Assembly (NCBI GenBank): GCA_045805265.1
Contig: JBJMLO010000011.1
Location: 620,001 to 684,000 of the forward strand
DNA: 64,000 nucleotides
Source: JBJMLO01 sp045805265
Lineage (GTDB): Bacteria; Actinomycetota; UBA4738; JACQTL01
Direction of reading: 5' to 3'
Shown: piece after piece, positions 25,636-34,553 of the stretch
Position numbering within the stretch: position 1 is the stretch's first letter
Layout of the letters: each line of letters starts with the position of its first letter
Made by a program: the position numbers and the translations under genes
Notes under the pieces: model-generated
Told to the model about the DNA's origin: nothing
What the model saw: only the letters and a program-made list of their open reading frames with translations
The model's database searches: none

Positions 25636-26007
25636 ATGGCCGGCAACCCGACGCGGACCCGGAAGGCGCTGCTGGAGTTCGCGCTGTCGTTGCCGGGGGC
25701 CTTCGAGGACCACCCGTGGGGGGAGGCCGTGGCCAAGGTGAACGGCAAGATCTTCGTGTTCTTCGGCGCCGGCGAGGGGACGCCCACGACCGCCATCGCC
25801 GTGAAGCTGGACGAGTCGCTCGAGCAGGCCCTGGCCGTTCCCGAGGCCGCCCCCACCGGGTACGGGCTCGGGCGAGCCGGCTGGGTGACGGTCCCACTCC
25901 TGCCCGCCACGCCGCCACTCGACGTGCTGAAGGACTGGGTCGAGGAGAGCTTTCGGCGCGTGGCCCCCAAGCGCCTGGTGAAGGAGCTGGACGAGGGCCG
26001 TGGCTGA
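25636..26007 (+). CDS. MmcQ/YjbR family protein
   Basis: 123 residues. The pattern RKALLEFALSLPGAFEDHPWGE, VNGKIFVFF, LGRAGWVTVPL and WVEESFRRVAPKRLVKEL is the compact CyaY-like fold of the MmcQ/YjbR (DUF419) family, which includes putative DNA-binding proteins of unknown function. Stand-alone gene, divergent from the CSLREA gene; no Shine-Dalgarno sequence is apparent before the ATG, so it may also be leaderless. Confidence 0.85.
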   Translation: MAGNPTRTRKALLEFALSLPGAFEDHPWGEAVAKVNGKIFVFFGAGEGTPTTAIAVKLDESLEQALAVPEAAPTGYGLGRAGWVTVPLLPATPPLDVLKDWVEESFRRVAPKRLVKELDEGRG

Positions 26008-26129
26008 GCGCCGCCGAGCCTCGCCTCACACCGCTACGACGCTCCCTGGCACGTGTCCGTGGCGTGCCGCATCGAGATGTCGCCTCGCTGCATCTGCACG
26101 GCGCCGCCCGTCGGGCGGCTCGGCGAATG

Positions 26130-27161
26130 TCACCTCCGGTGAAGCGCTCCGACCCTGTGCGCTCCGCCTCGTTCTCCCTGGCGACGTCGCCGGCGAACGA
26201 GGAGGAGGAACCACCACCCGCCGGCGAGCACGACCACGGTGACCAGGATCAGCCACCAGACTCCCCCGCCGGAATCCGAGGAAACGGGGGACGAGCGCGC
26301 CCCCGCCCGGGCCGGAAATGTGATCGTGGCCTCCGCCCGGCGCCGCACCAGCCCGGAGCTCAGCACCAACGCCGCCCGCCACGGTCCACGGGGGAGCTGG
26401 GGGTCGAGCTGAACTCGGACGGGTTCGCGCTGGCCGATCCCGATCGTGGTTCCCGACTGCACGTCGAACGGACCCGCGGAGATGCCACCCGGGCCGTCGG
26501 TGAGTCGGAGTCGGCCGGTGACGTCGATGGCTCGCCCTCCGCTGTTGAACACGGTCGCCGAGACGAACCGGCGCCCTGCACGGTCCTGCATGGCGGTGAG
26601 GGACTCGATCCGGAAGTCGGTGGGCGGCACGTTCCCGCTGCCCACGGACAGATACACACGAATCCCGACGCGGTTGATCCGGGTGAGGCCGCCGCTCGGT
26701 GGCCGACTCGGAGCGGACTCCGCCCACACGACCGAGTACCGCTCCCCGTCGGCCGCACCGGGCGGAACCGCGATCGTCACCTCCGCCGTGGCTGATCCAT
26801 GGGGTGCCAGGTCCACGGTTGAGGGATCGACGGTGATCCACCCGGACAACTCGTTCTGGGCGTGGCCGTCGAGGAACCGGAAGCGGCCGCCCGAGATCGC
26901 GGCCCCGGCGGCGTACAGGGAGAGCCGCTCGGGGTGGTCGAGCCCACTCGAAACCCCGATCCGGCGATGGATGGCTTCGCCCTGAGCGAGGTGATCGATG
27001 ATGAACACCCGGGCTCGTGGATCGTGCTGGAAGGCGACGGGAGCCTCGAGGAGCCGAATCCCGATGGACCCCGGCGGGGCGCTCTCCTGGGCCAGAACGG
27101 GAACGGCCTGGGCAAGGACGACAATGGCGGCCAACGCGAGAGAGCGGCGAATGGCAATCAC
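26130..27161 (-). CDS. DUF916-like cell-surface protein with C-terminal membrane anchor
   Basis: 343 residues from GTG 27161 (GAGGAGG upstream). Signal peptide ending VLAQ, then an Ig-like extracytoplasmic region with VDLAPHGSATAEVTIAVPPGAADGERYSVVWAE, the kind of passage found in DUF916/WxL-interacting proteins that bind peptidoglycan, then a second Ig-like domain, a helix (about 300-324, WWLILVTVVVLAGGWWFLLL) and a basic cytoplasmic tail. It follows a WxL-like secreted protein by 63 bases; in Firmicutes these two classes form surface complexes. Family call is by pattern, not certain. Confidence 0.65.
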   Translation of the reverse strand: MIAIRRSLALAAIVVLAQAVPVLAQESAPPGSIGIRLLEAPVAFQHDPRARVFIIDHLAQGEAIHRRIGVSSGLDHPERLSLYAAGAAISGGRFRFLDGHAQNELSGWITVDPSTVDLAPHGSATAEVTIAVPPGAADGERYSVVWAESAPSRPPSGGLTRINRVGIRVYLSVGSGNVPPTDFRIESLTAMQDRAGRRFVSATVFNSGGRAIDVTGRLRLTDGPGGISAGPFDVQSGTTIGIGQREPVRVQLDPQLPRGPWRAALVLSSGLVRRRAEATITFPARAGARSSPVSSDSGGGVWWLILVTVVVLAGGWWFLLLVRRRRRQGERGGAHRVGALHRR

Positions 27162-27224
27162 GCTACCTCCTCACCGTGGGATCTCCGGGAGCCGGCCGAC
27201 CCAAGCCGTCGGACGCCCGACCGT

Positions 27225-27761
27225 CTACGCGACGGAGTGCGTGATCGTGCCGCTGTAGGTCCCGGCCACGGCGGACGCGGGGACGGTGATGGTCACCGTC
27301 GGATTCCACGAAGCTGAGTTGTTCCCGACGAGCACCGATGCGGAGAACGCCGTCCTGGAGGCGCTCAGGTCCTGGGCGTTCCCTGACGTGGCCTGGCCGG
27401 GCGTGAACGTCCCGACTCCCGTAGAGGCGGTGGCGGGGCCCGACCAGTACGTCGCCGCGGCCTTGGCGATGGTCTCGTCCGTGGTGGCGCCGCCGGTGGT
27501 GAAGTCCGTCGACGAGACCGAGGAGGTCCACGATCCGAGGAGCGTTCCCCGGCCGTCGGTCACGGTCACCGTGCCGAGCTGCGCGGAGACGGTCCCGCCG
27601 CCGGTGGCGCCCGATCCCAGGCTCTTCGAGGCGGGGGCGCTGATCGAAAGGGACCCTGCGACCAGTGAGAACGTCGTCGTGGTCCCCGCGGCGTGCGCGG
27701 GGAGGGCTCCGGCAAACAGGCCGAGCACGATGGCGGCGACCGCGATTCCTCGTCGTGCCAT
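27225..27761 (-). CDS. Small secreted WxL-like protein
   Basis: 178 residues with a signal peptide (to about 24, AHAAG). The mature part is Ser/Thr/Gly-rich and beta-strand-like: VTVTDGRGTLLGSWTSSV includes the W-T-S strand typical of WxL domains, and it ends NPTVTITVPASAVAGTYSGTITHSV, the usual C-terminal WxL segment. It would be a non-covalently bound cell-surface protein, probably partnering the DUF916-like protein encoded directly downstream. Confidence 0.7.
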   Translation of the reverse strand: MARRGIAVAAIVLGLFAGALPAHAAGTTTTFSLVAGSLSISAPASKSLGSGATGGGTVSAQLGTVTVTDGRGTLLGSWTSSVSSTDFTTGGATTDETIAKAAATYWSGPATASTGVGTFTPGQATSGNAQDLSASRTAFSASVLVGNNSASWNPTVTITVPASAVAGTYSGTITHSVA

Positions 27762-28048
27762 GGGTCCTCTCCTCGTCCAACGTCCAACGCCTGATCTGAC
27801 GGAGCGATTGCTGCCGTTCTGTTCAAGAGCATCGGTGCGTGGGCAGGGGGCCTTGAGCGAGCCCGCTGGTCGAGACAGAGGACTTCAGGCGGCGCGGATT
27901 CGTCACGCGCGTGCAGGACTCCGGTGCCGGCGTGTTCGGTGAATTTCGCGCGAGCCGGAGCGGGGGTTCGGTCGTAGTACCTGCGAAGAACCCATCGGCG
28001 TCGGTGGCCACGCGCCGCCGTCACATCGTGCGCCCGAAGGAGGTTTCC

Positions 28049-29140
28049 ATGCTCAGACGAGCGTGCTCCGCCGTGCTCGTTCCGGTCGTCCTGCTCCTCG
28101 TCGCGGTCGCGGCGAGTCCGGCAGCGGCCGGGTCGAACTCCTACCACGTCACGAAACTCGTGTCGGACCAAGCCGGGGAGGCGGCCAACACCGACTCCAA
28201 TCTGGTGAATGCGTGGGGCCTGGCCGCAGGGCCGACCACGCCGTGGTGGGTCGCCGACAACGAGACGAAGGTCTCCACCCTGTACGACGGATCGGGCAAC
28301 GGCTTCCCCTCCACCGGGCCGCTGGTCGTCGACGTGCCCGGGGCGCCGACGGGACTCGTGTTCAACGGTGGGTCCGGATTCGTCGTGTCCGACGGGACGA
28401 ACTCGGGCCCCGCCAAGTTCCTGTTCGCCACGGAGGCCGGCACGATCCGTGGGTGGAGCCCGGCCGTGCCGCCGCCCCCGCTGTCGACGCAGACGGAGGT
28501 TGGCAAGGACCGCTCCGGCGTGGGCGCCATCTACAAGGGCCTCGCCATCGCCTCGACCCCCGACGGCGACCGGCTGTACGCGGCCGATTTCCACAACGGG
28601 CGGGTCGACGTCTTCGACAGCGACTTCGGCCTGGTGACGTCTCCGGGCGCGTTCGTCGACCCCACCCTTCCGGCGCGCTTCGCGCCGTTCGGGATCCAGG
28701 CCATCGGCGACGCGATCTTCGTCGCCTACGCAAAGCAGGACGCCGATCGCGAGGACGAGGTTGCCGGCCGGGGGCTCGGGTTCGTCGACATGTACGACAC
28801 GAGCGGCAACATCCTCGGGCGCGTGGCCACTCGTGGGCTGCTGAACGCGCCGTGGGGCCTTGCGATCGCGCCGGCGACCTTCGGCCGGTTCGGCGGGGAC
28901 CTCCTCGTCGGGAACTTCGGCGACGGGCAGATCAACGCGTTCGTCCAGCGACCGAACGGCAGGTTCGAGCACGACGGCAGGCTCCGCCGGCCCAACGGCC
29001 TGCCGCTCGCGATCGACGGCCTGTGGGCGCTGCAGGTCGGCAACGACAACGCCGCGGGCTCGTCGAACTCGGTGTTCTTCACCGCCGGGCCGGACGACGA
29101 GACCCACGGCCTGTTCGGGCGGATCGACCCCGCCTCGTAG
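28049..29140 (+). CDS. Secreted TIGR03118 family protein (predicted beta-propeller)
   Basis: 363 residues from ATG 28049 with GAAGGAGG before it; the frame is open 138 bases upstream. Signal peptide (to about 27, SPAAAGS). The start of the mature protein, NLVNAWGLAAGPTTPWWVADN, and the repeats LYAADFHNGRVDVFD, FAPFGIQAIGDAIFVAYAK, LLNAPWGLAIAP and DLLVGNFGDGQINAF are hallmarks of the TIGR03118 family, with NHL-like repeat geometry. The family has no known biochemical role. The C-terminus ends without an anchor. Confidence 0.88.
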   Translation: MLRRACSAVLVPVVLLLVAVAASPAAAGSNSYHVTKLVSDQAGEAANTDSNLVNAWGLAAGPTTPWWVADNETKVSTLYDGSGNGFPSTGPLVVDVPGAPTGLVFNGGSGFVVSDGTNSGPAKFLFATEAGTIRGWSPAVPPPPLSTQTEVGKDRSGVGAIYKGLAIASTPDGDRLYAADFHNGRVDVFDSDFGLVTSPGAFVDPTLPARFAPFGIQAIGDAIFVAYAKQDADREDEVAGRGLGFVDMYDTSGNILGRVATRGLLNAPWGLAIAPATFGRFGGDLLVGNFGDGQINAFVQRPNGRFEHDGRLRRPNGLPLAIDGLWALQVGNDNAAGSSNSVFFTAGPDDETHGLFGRIDPAS

Positions 29141-29392
29141 CGGCACGGCACGTCCGGAAGGTGTCGGGCGCCGGCGCCCGGGGTAGCCCCGAAGGAGGGG
29201 CCACCGCGAGTCGACCGGCGCCCGCGCGCCGGAGTCATGCCCCGCACCGCCCTGATGGTCTTCGGGCCGCGAGAAGCAGGGGAGCTCGAGGCCGTGTGGA
29301 CGATCCTGCAGGTCTCCCATGCGTTCGCCCGGGGGCCCTTCCCCTAGCATGACGCGATCCCGAGAGGTACCGGGCTGGAGGAGGAGGCCGAG

Positions 29393-30174
29393 ATGACGGT
29401 CGTCGAGCGGCACGACGAGGGAACGTTCTGCTGGATCGAGATCGCGGCCACCGACCAGGCGGGGCTCGACTTCTATCCGCGGATGTTCGGGTGGGATGGC
29501 GACACGCAGCCGGTCCCGGGCGGGTCCTACACGCTGTTCTCGCTGGGCGGACGGCCCGTGGCCGGCGGGTTCCTGCTCGGCGAGGAGCAGATCGCGAGCG
29601 GGATGCCGGCCCACTGGAACCTGTACGTCGGCGTCGCCGACGTCGACGCCACGGTCGCGCGGGCGAAGGAGCTGGGTGGCACGCTGATCGTGGGGCCGGT
29701 CGACATCCCGAAGACCGGACGGACCGCCGCGGTCGCCGATCCGACGGGCGCGGTGATCTGCCTGTGGCAGGCCGGCGGGCACATCGGGTTCCACGTCCGT
29801 GACGAACCGGGAACGTTCTCCTGGCCGGAGCTCTTGACGCCGGAGACCGATCGCGCCGTGGAGTTCTACGCCGGGCTGTTCGGGTGGACCGCGGACGATC
29901 CGGCGCGCATGGGCGCCGGCGCCCCGTACACGATCCTGCGCCTCGACGGGCGGAGCGTCGGCGGCCTCGCCACGCCGCCGGCCGAAGGGGTCGGGCCGGC
30001 CTGGTTCCCGTACTTCGAGTGGCCGACCCCGACGCTGCCGTGGCGTCCGCCGTCGAGCTCGGCGGCCATGTGCACATGGACCCGACCACCGTCCAGGGCG
30101 CGGGCCGCCTCGCCGCGATCGGAGACCCGGACGACGCGAGCTTCTGCGTGATCCGGTCCGAACCTGCCGTGTAG
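29393..30174 (+). pseudogene. Two-domain VOC protein gene broken by a one-base frameshift
   Basis: Reading from ATG 29393 (strong GGAGGAGGAGG upstream, TAGCAT -10 box at 29346-29351) gives two VOC domains closely matching the 10384-11163 protein. At about 30019 the frame fails: TTCGAG is followed by TGGCC, where one extra G would restore FEVADPDAAVASAVELGG, continuing in the +1 frame to a natural end ..SFCVIRSEPAV at 30174. The uncorrected frame runs on as Ser/Arg-rich nonsense to 30151. Either a real recent inactivation of the last 50 residues or an assembly error in a G-run; the intact codon bias of both parts suggests it is recent. Confidence 0.8.
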
Positions 30175-30267
30175 CTCCGGCCGCGAATCTTCCTGGCATT
30201 CAGCCTGCTCTCAGGTCGCCCTTCCTACCGTCCCTCGCGTCGTCGTCCGGACGGAAGGAGGAGGGGC

Positions 30268-31002
30268 ATGAGGAGAGGACTGATCGCATTGGTGGCCGCC
30301 GGCGTGGTGATGACGGCGGCCGGCAACGCGTGGACCGCCGCGTCGCCGCACGACGCGCGCATCGCGTCGGCCGGGGGGGCGTCCATCGACCCGGGGAACT
30401 TCGTCCGCCACGTGACGAACCCGTTCTATCCACTGCGGTCGGGGACCCTGTTCGTCTACCGGGGAACGAAGGACGGCGCGGGCCAGACCGACCGGGTGTA
30501 CGTCACCCATCGAACCAAGCGGATTCTCGGCGTTCGGGCCACCGTCGTGCGCGACGTCGCGACGCACGGGTCGCGGGTGCTGGAGCGGACGCTCGACTGG
30601 TTCGCCCAGGACCGGGCGGGCAACGTGTGGTACCTGGGGGAGGCGACCCGGGAATTCCTCCCGAACGGCCACGTCAGCACCGAGGGGTCGTGGGAGGCCG
30701 GCGTGCACGGGGCGAGGCCGGGCATCGTCATGGAGGCGGACCCCCGCGCCCCCGACGGCTACCGGCAGGAGTTCTACGCGGGCCACGCCGAGGACCAGGC
30801 CTGGGTGCTGCGCCGGGGCATCACGGTCGTCGTGCCGTACGGCCGCCTCCATCGGGGGCTGCGCACCCTGGAATGGACGCCGCTCGAGCCGGGCGTGATC
30901 GACAAGAAGGCCTACGCGTGGGGCGTGGGGCTCGTGAGCGAGGAGTCCGCCACCGGCCCGCGCGAGACGGCCGAGCTGGTCCGAATCCGGCGTCCGCAGT
31001 GA
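30268..31002 (+). CDS. Secreted protein of unknown function upstream of a two-component system
   Basis: 244 residues with a signal peptide (to about 26). Conserved-looking features are FVRHVTNPFYPLRSGTLFVYRG, which starts the mature domain, the strand-rich VTHRTKRILGVRATVVRDVA, a TLDWFAQDRAGNVWYLGE hairpin and YRQEFYAGHAEDQAW. I recognise the type as a recurrent actinobacterial hypothetical but no functional family. It lies 74 bases upstream of the response regulator on the same strand, so it may be the regulated output or a sensor accessory of that system. GGAGGAGG precedes the ATG. Confidence 0.72.
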   Translation: MRRGLIALVAAGVVMTAAGNAWTAASPHDARIASAGGASIDPGNFVRHVTNPFYPLRSGTLFVYRGTKDGAGQTDRVYVTHRTKRILGVRATVVRDVATHGSRVLERTLDWFAQDRAGNVWYLGEATREFLPNGHVSTEGSWEAGVHGARPGIVMEADPRAPDGYRQEFYAGHAEDQAWVLRRGITVVVPYGRLHRGLRTLEWTPLEPGVIDKKAYAWGVGLVSEESATGPRETAELVRIRRPQ

Positions 31003-31076
31003 CCCCAGCCGACACGAGCAGGGCGGCGAGCGTATCGCCCGCCGCATAATCGCGGGGCGGCCGGTTCGGGAGGATC

Positions 31077-31748
31077 ATGCGCGCCCTGGTGATCGAGGAC
31101 CATCCGCGGATGGCCCGGCTCCTGGAGCGGGGCCTCCGCGAGGAGGGATACGCCGTCGACGTGGCGTCGACCGGCGCCGACGGCGCGTCCCTCGCGCTGG
31201 AGTACGAGTTTGACGTGGTCGTCCTCGACCTCGGGCTCCCCGACGTCGACGGGGTCGAGGTGCTCCGGCGCCTGCGCCGCGACGGGAGGTGGACGCCGGT
31301 CCTCATCCTCACCGCGCGGGATTCCGTGGACGACCGGGTGGGCGGCCTGGACGCGGGAGCCGACGATTACCTCACGAAGCCGTTCGCGCTGCCGGAGCTG
31401 CGGGCGCGGCTCCGGGCACTGGTGCGGCGGACGCCGCCCGAGCGCCCGGCCGTCCTCGCGGTCGGGGACCTGACCCTGGATCCCGCGACCCGGGAGGTGC
31501 GCCGGGGAGATGCGCCGATCTCGCTCTCCCCCAAGGAGTTCGCGCTGCTCGAGCTGTTGATGCGCCGGCCGGGCGAGGTCCTGCCGCGGGCCACGCTGAT
31601 GGAGCACGCCTGGGACTTCTCGTTCCAGGGCGACTGGAACATCCTCGAGGTCTACGTCCGGTACCTGCGCGAGAAGGTCGACCGTCCGTTCGGCCGTTCG
31701 ACGATCGAGACGGTGCGCGGCGTGGGCTACCGGCTCCGGGGCGAGTGA
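31077..31748 (+). CDS. OmpR/PhoB-type response regulator
   Basis: 223 residues. Receiver domain (1-115) with the acidic pair in IEDHP, phosphorylation Asp51 (VVLDLGLPD) and the conserved Lys in LTKPFALPEL. The C-terminal winged helix (about 130-223) contains SPKEFALLELLMRRPGEVLPR and WNILEVYVRYLREKVD, with the terminal GVGYRLRG hairpin. GGGAGG precedes the ATG. Its stop overlaps the histidine kinase start by one base (TGATG), so the two are translationally coupled. Confidence 0.95.
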   Translation: MRALVIEDHPRMARLLERGLREEGYAVDVASTGADGASLALEYEFDVVVLDLGLPDVDGVEVLRRLRRDGRWTPVLILTARDSVDDRVGGLDAGADDYLTKPFALPELRARLRALVRRTPPERPAVLAVGDLTLDPATREVRRGDAPISLSPKEFALLELLMRRPGEVLPRATLMEHAWDFSFQGDWNILEVYVRYLREKVDRPFGRSTIETVRGVGYRLRGE

Positions 31749-33151
31749 TGCGGTCGCTCAGGTTGCCCATCCGGGTGCGGCTGACTCTGGCGTTCGCGGT
31801 CGGCATGGCGGTGCTGCTCGCGGCGCTGGGCGCGTTCCTGTACCTCCGGTTGGCGCACGACCTGACCGCCGGGATCGACATGGATCTCCGATCGCGCGCG
31901 CAGGTCGTGATCGGCGCGGTCCGAGGCCACGGGGCGGCGCCCGGCGTCGTCGAGGCCCCCGGCACCCTGATCGATCCCGACGAGGCGTTCGCCCAGGTCC
32001 TGACGCGAGACGGCCGGGTCGTCGACTCGTCCTCGGGCGTCGCCGGTGCGCCGATGCTCGATGCAGCGACGGCCGCGAGGGTGATCGGGCCCACGTTCCT
32101 CACGACGCACGTCCGGGGAGTGGACGATCCGGCCAGGCTGCTCGCGGTGCCGGCCCGGGCCGGTGGGCGCGGCCTCGTCGTCGTGGTCGGGGCGACCCTC
32201 GGCGACCGGAACGAGGCGCTCGGGCGCCTCCTGCTCGCGCTGGCGATCGCCGGGCCGGTCGCGCTCGGGTTGGTGTCGTGGGGTGGCTGGGCGCTCGCGG
32301 GCGCGGCCCTCCGGCCGGTGGAGCGGATGCGTCGAGAGGCCGCCGCGATCTCGCTGAGCGAACCGGGCCGGCGGCTGGCGGTTCCGCCGACCCGCGACGA
32401 GCTGGCCGGGCTGGCGTCCACGCTGAACGCGATGCTCGACCGGCTCCAGGAGTCGCTCCACCGGGAGCAGCGCTTCCTCGACCGGGCGGGCCACGAGCTG
32501 CGGACGCCCCTCGGCGTCCTGCGGATGGAGCTGGACCTGGCGCTGGCCCGGGCCCGCACTCGCGAGGAGCTCGCGGCGGCGCTGCGCAACGCCTCGGAGG
32601 AGACCGACCGGCTGGTGCGGCTGGCGGAGGACCTCCTGGTGCTCTCCCGGGCCTCCGGCGGGAAGCTGCCCGTGCATCGAACGGAGACGGCGATGGACGA
32701 GCTGCTCCGGAGGGCGGCGGCGTCCAACCAGGCCAAGGCCGCGGCGGCCGGCGTCACGATCGCGGTCGAATGCGAGGACGGGTTGGCGGCGGTCGTGGAC
32801 CCCGAGCGGATCCGCCAGGCGCTGGACGACCTGTTGGACAACGCGATCCGCCACGCCCCGGCCGGCGGGGTGGTGACGGTCGCCGCGGCGCGAACGGACG
32901 GGCGGCTCCGCATCGTGGTCCGCGACACCGGCCCGGGGTTCCCGGCCGAGCTGCTGGAGGACGGCGCATTCGAACCCGGAGCTCGGCCTCGGTCCGGGGA
33001 CGGGAACGGGGACGGCCGCGGGCTGGGGCTCGGGCTTTCCATCGTCCACGCGATCGCCCTCGCGCACGGCGGCACGCTCCGCCTCGCGGGCGACGCCGAC
33101 GGCGGCGGAGCCCGGGCCACGCTCGACCTGCCTGCCGCGGGCCCGGACTAA
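31748..33151 (+). CDS. Sensor histidine kinase, partner of the 31077 regulator
   Basis: 467 residues. Helix 1 (about 12-36), an extracytoplasmic sensor region of about 120 residues, helix 2 (about 160-184), HAMP (about 185-238), HisKA with His249 (AGHELRTPLGV), and an HATPase domain with an N box (LLDNAIRHA), DTGPGFP and GLGLGLSIVHAIALAHGG split by an inserted Gly/Asp/Asn linker. Start ATG 31748 overlaps the regulator stop. Stimulus unknown; layout resembles the CutS/TcrY/MprB-like envelope sensors. Confidence 0.93.
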   Translation: MRSLRLPIRVRLTLAFAVGMAVLLAALGAFLYLRLAHDLTAGIDMDLRSRAQVVIGAVRGHGAAPGVVEAPGTLIDPDEAFAQVLTRDGRVVDSSSGVAGAPMLDAATAARVIGPTFLTTHVRGVDDPARLLAVPARAGGRGLVVVVGATLGDRNEALGRLLLALAIAGPVALGLVSWGGWALAGAALRPVERMRREAAAISLSEPGRRLAVPPTRDELAGLASTLNAMLDRLQESLHREQRFLDRAGHELRTPLGVLRMELDLALARARTREELAAALRNASEETDRLVRLAEDLLVLSRASGGKLPVHRTETAMDELLRRAAASNQAKAAAAGVTIAVECEDGLAAVVDPERIRQALDDLLDNAIRHAPAGGVVTVAAARTDGRLRIVVRDTGPGFPAELLEDGAFEPGARPRSGDGNGDGRGLGLGLSIVHAIALAHGGTLRLAGDADGGGARATLDLPAAGPD

Positions 33152-33231
33152 CCGCCGATCCTTTCCGCCCTCGCCGAACCGCGACGTCTTCCTCGAAAGA
33201 CGCGAGCGCGTCGTGCCATGATCGGGCGAGC

Positions 33232-34044
33232 ATGGGAGCGCAGGGCGAGTTCGTCGTGGCGAGGAATCCGGACCCTGAGAGCGCGCTCCCCTACCTGCTG
33301 CGGCTCCCGGTCGACGGAGGACTGGTGCTGAAGGCCCGGGAGCCGTGGCCCGCCACATCCCGGGTGTACTGCCACCCGGCGGAGGGCTGGCCGAGCGCTC
33401 CCGAGATCGTCGAGCGGGTACCGGTCCGAGTGTGCCGGCGCCGCGGGGTCGCGATCGACCTCGTGCTGGACCGCGCCCGCAACAACCGGGCCCAGTTCGT
33501 CTTCACGGAGGTCAAGGCCAGGCCCGCGATCTTCTGGCAGACGGCTCGGACGCTGCGAGCGTCGCGGCCTGGCATCAGGATCCCGTCGCGAAAGGCCGCA
33601 GGCCTCGACGCCTGGCAGATCGAAGTCGACAGCCGCGAGCGGTACCCGTATCGGTTCGCCAAGCACGCCGCCGTGAGCACGCTTCGCGTGGCGCTCCCGG
33701 CCGGCGACTACGTCGTTCGCGGGGAGCATGGGCTCCTGGCGGCCGTGGAGCGCAAGACGCTGCCCGACATGTCCAAGGGCCTCGTCGACGGATCCCTGGC
33801 CCTGCGGATGGCCGAGCTGGCCGCGCTGCCCGCTGCGGCGGTCGTCGTGGAGGGTCGCTACTCCGAGCTGTTCAAGGTGGAGCGCGTCAAGCCCGGCTGG
33901 CTGCCGGAGGTCCTCGCGCGGCTCCAGGTCCGCTACCGGGACGTGCCGGTGGTCTTCGCCGAGACCCGGCCGCTCGCCGAGGAATGGACCTACCGATTCC
34001 TCGCCGCCGCGCTCCGCGAGTACGGCGGCGTGCCGCCGGATTGA
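33232..34044 (+). CDS. ERCC4-domain nuclease (XPF-like)
   Basis: 270 residues. The last 140 form an ERCC4/XPF nuclease core with complete motif: EVDSRERYPYRF (Asp133, Arg135, Glu136), GDY (Asp159) and VERKTLPD (Glu173, Arg174, Lys175, Asp179), i.e. GDXnERKX3D. The N-terminal half (WP..SRVYCHPAEGWP, RRGVAIDLVLDRARNNRAQFVF..., IFWQT) is a conserved actinobacterial extension with unknown role. There is no helix-hairpin-helix domain, unlike XPF/Mus81. Probable structure-specific DNA endonuclease. ATG 33232 lacks a ribosome site but CATGAT ends 9 bases upstream, consistent with leaderless expression. Confidence 0.85.
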   Translation: MGAQGEFVVARNPDPESALPYLLRLPVDGGLVLKAREPWPATSRVYCHPAEGWPSAPEIVERVPVRVCRRRGVAIDLVLDRARNNRAQFVFTEVKARPAIFWQTARTLRASRPGIRIPSRKAAGLDAWQIEVDSRERYPYRFAKHAAVSTLRVALPAGDYVVRGEHGLLAAVERKTLPDMSKGLVDGSLALRMAELAALPAAAVVVEGRYSELFKVERVKPGWLPEVLARLQVRYRDVPVVFAETRPLAEEWTYRFLAAALREYGGVPPD

Positions 34045-34052
34045 CCGCCTCC

Positions 34053-34553
34053 ATGCCGATCTTCGAGCCGGTGATCGAGGCTCTCGAGCGTGCGAACGTC
34101 CGCTATGTGGTGGTGGGCGGGCTGGCCGTCGTCCTGCACGGCCACGCCCGGCTGACGGCCGACATCGACGTCGCGCTCGATCTCCGGCCCGATCACGTTC
34201 GACGGGCGGTCGCCTCGCTGGGCGAGCTGGGCCTGCGCCCGAGGGCGCCCGTCGACCTCGCCGACCTCGCGAGCGCGGATCTCCGGGCCCGATGGAGGTC
34301 AGAGCAAGGGATGGAGGTCCTCTCGCTGTGGGACCCGAACGAACCCATGCGCGCCGTGGACGTCTTCGTGGAGAATCCGATCGACTTCGACGAGCTGTGG
34401 GATCGCTCGCTCGTCGTCCCGCTGGAAGGAACCCGGGTGAGGATCGCGTCGATCCCCGACCTGATCGGGATGAAGGAAGCCGTGGGACGGCCCACCGACC
34501 TCGAGGACATCGCCGCCCTGAAGGAGATCCAGCGCCGGACCGACCATGGCTGA
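34053..34553 (+). CDS. AbiEii/MNT-like nucleotidyltransferase
   Basis: 166 residues. RYVVVGGLAVVLHGHARLTADIDVAL is the N-terminal strand-helix plus the G-G-x-A...R-x-T-x-D-I-D nucleotidyltransferase motif (metal Asp pair at DID), and IPDLIGMKEAVGRPTDLEDI.AL is the terminal helix pair common to this family. Such proteins act as antitoxins or toxins of type IV-like systems or as orphan enzymes. It starts eight bases after the ERCC4 gene stop and its end overlaps the next small ORF by eight bases, so the three may be one transcript. Confidence 0.82.
   Translation: MPIFEPVIEALERANVRYVVVGGLAVVLHGHARLTADIDVALDLRPDHVRRAVASLGELGLRPRAPVDLADLASADLRARWRSEQGMEVLSLWDPNEPMRAVDVFVENPIDFDELWDRSLVVPLEGTRVRIASIPDLIGMKEAVGRPTDLEDIAALKEIQRRTDHG

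Noticed and set aside
29238..29348. 36-residue ORF between the TIGR03118 and VOC genes
   Set aside because: Too short, no ribosome site, and its end overlaps the -10 box of the VOC gene; it may be a gene remnant but cannot be identified.
33185..33202. CGTCTT...AAGACG hairpin after the histidine kinase gene
   Set aside because: Six base pairs, no T-tract and close to the next promoter; too weak to call a terminator.
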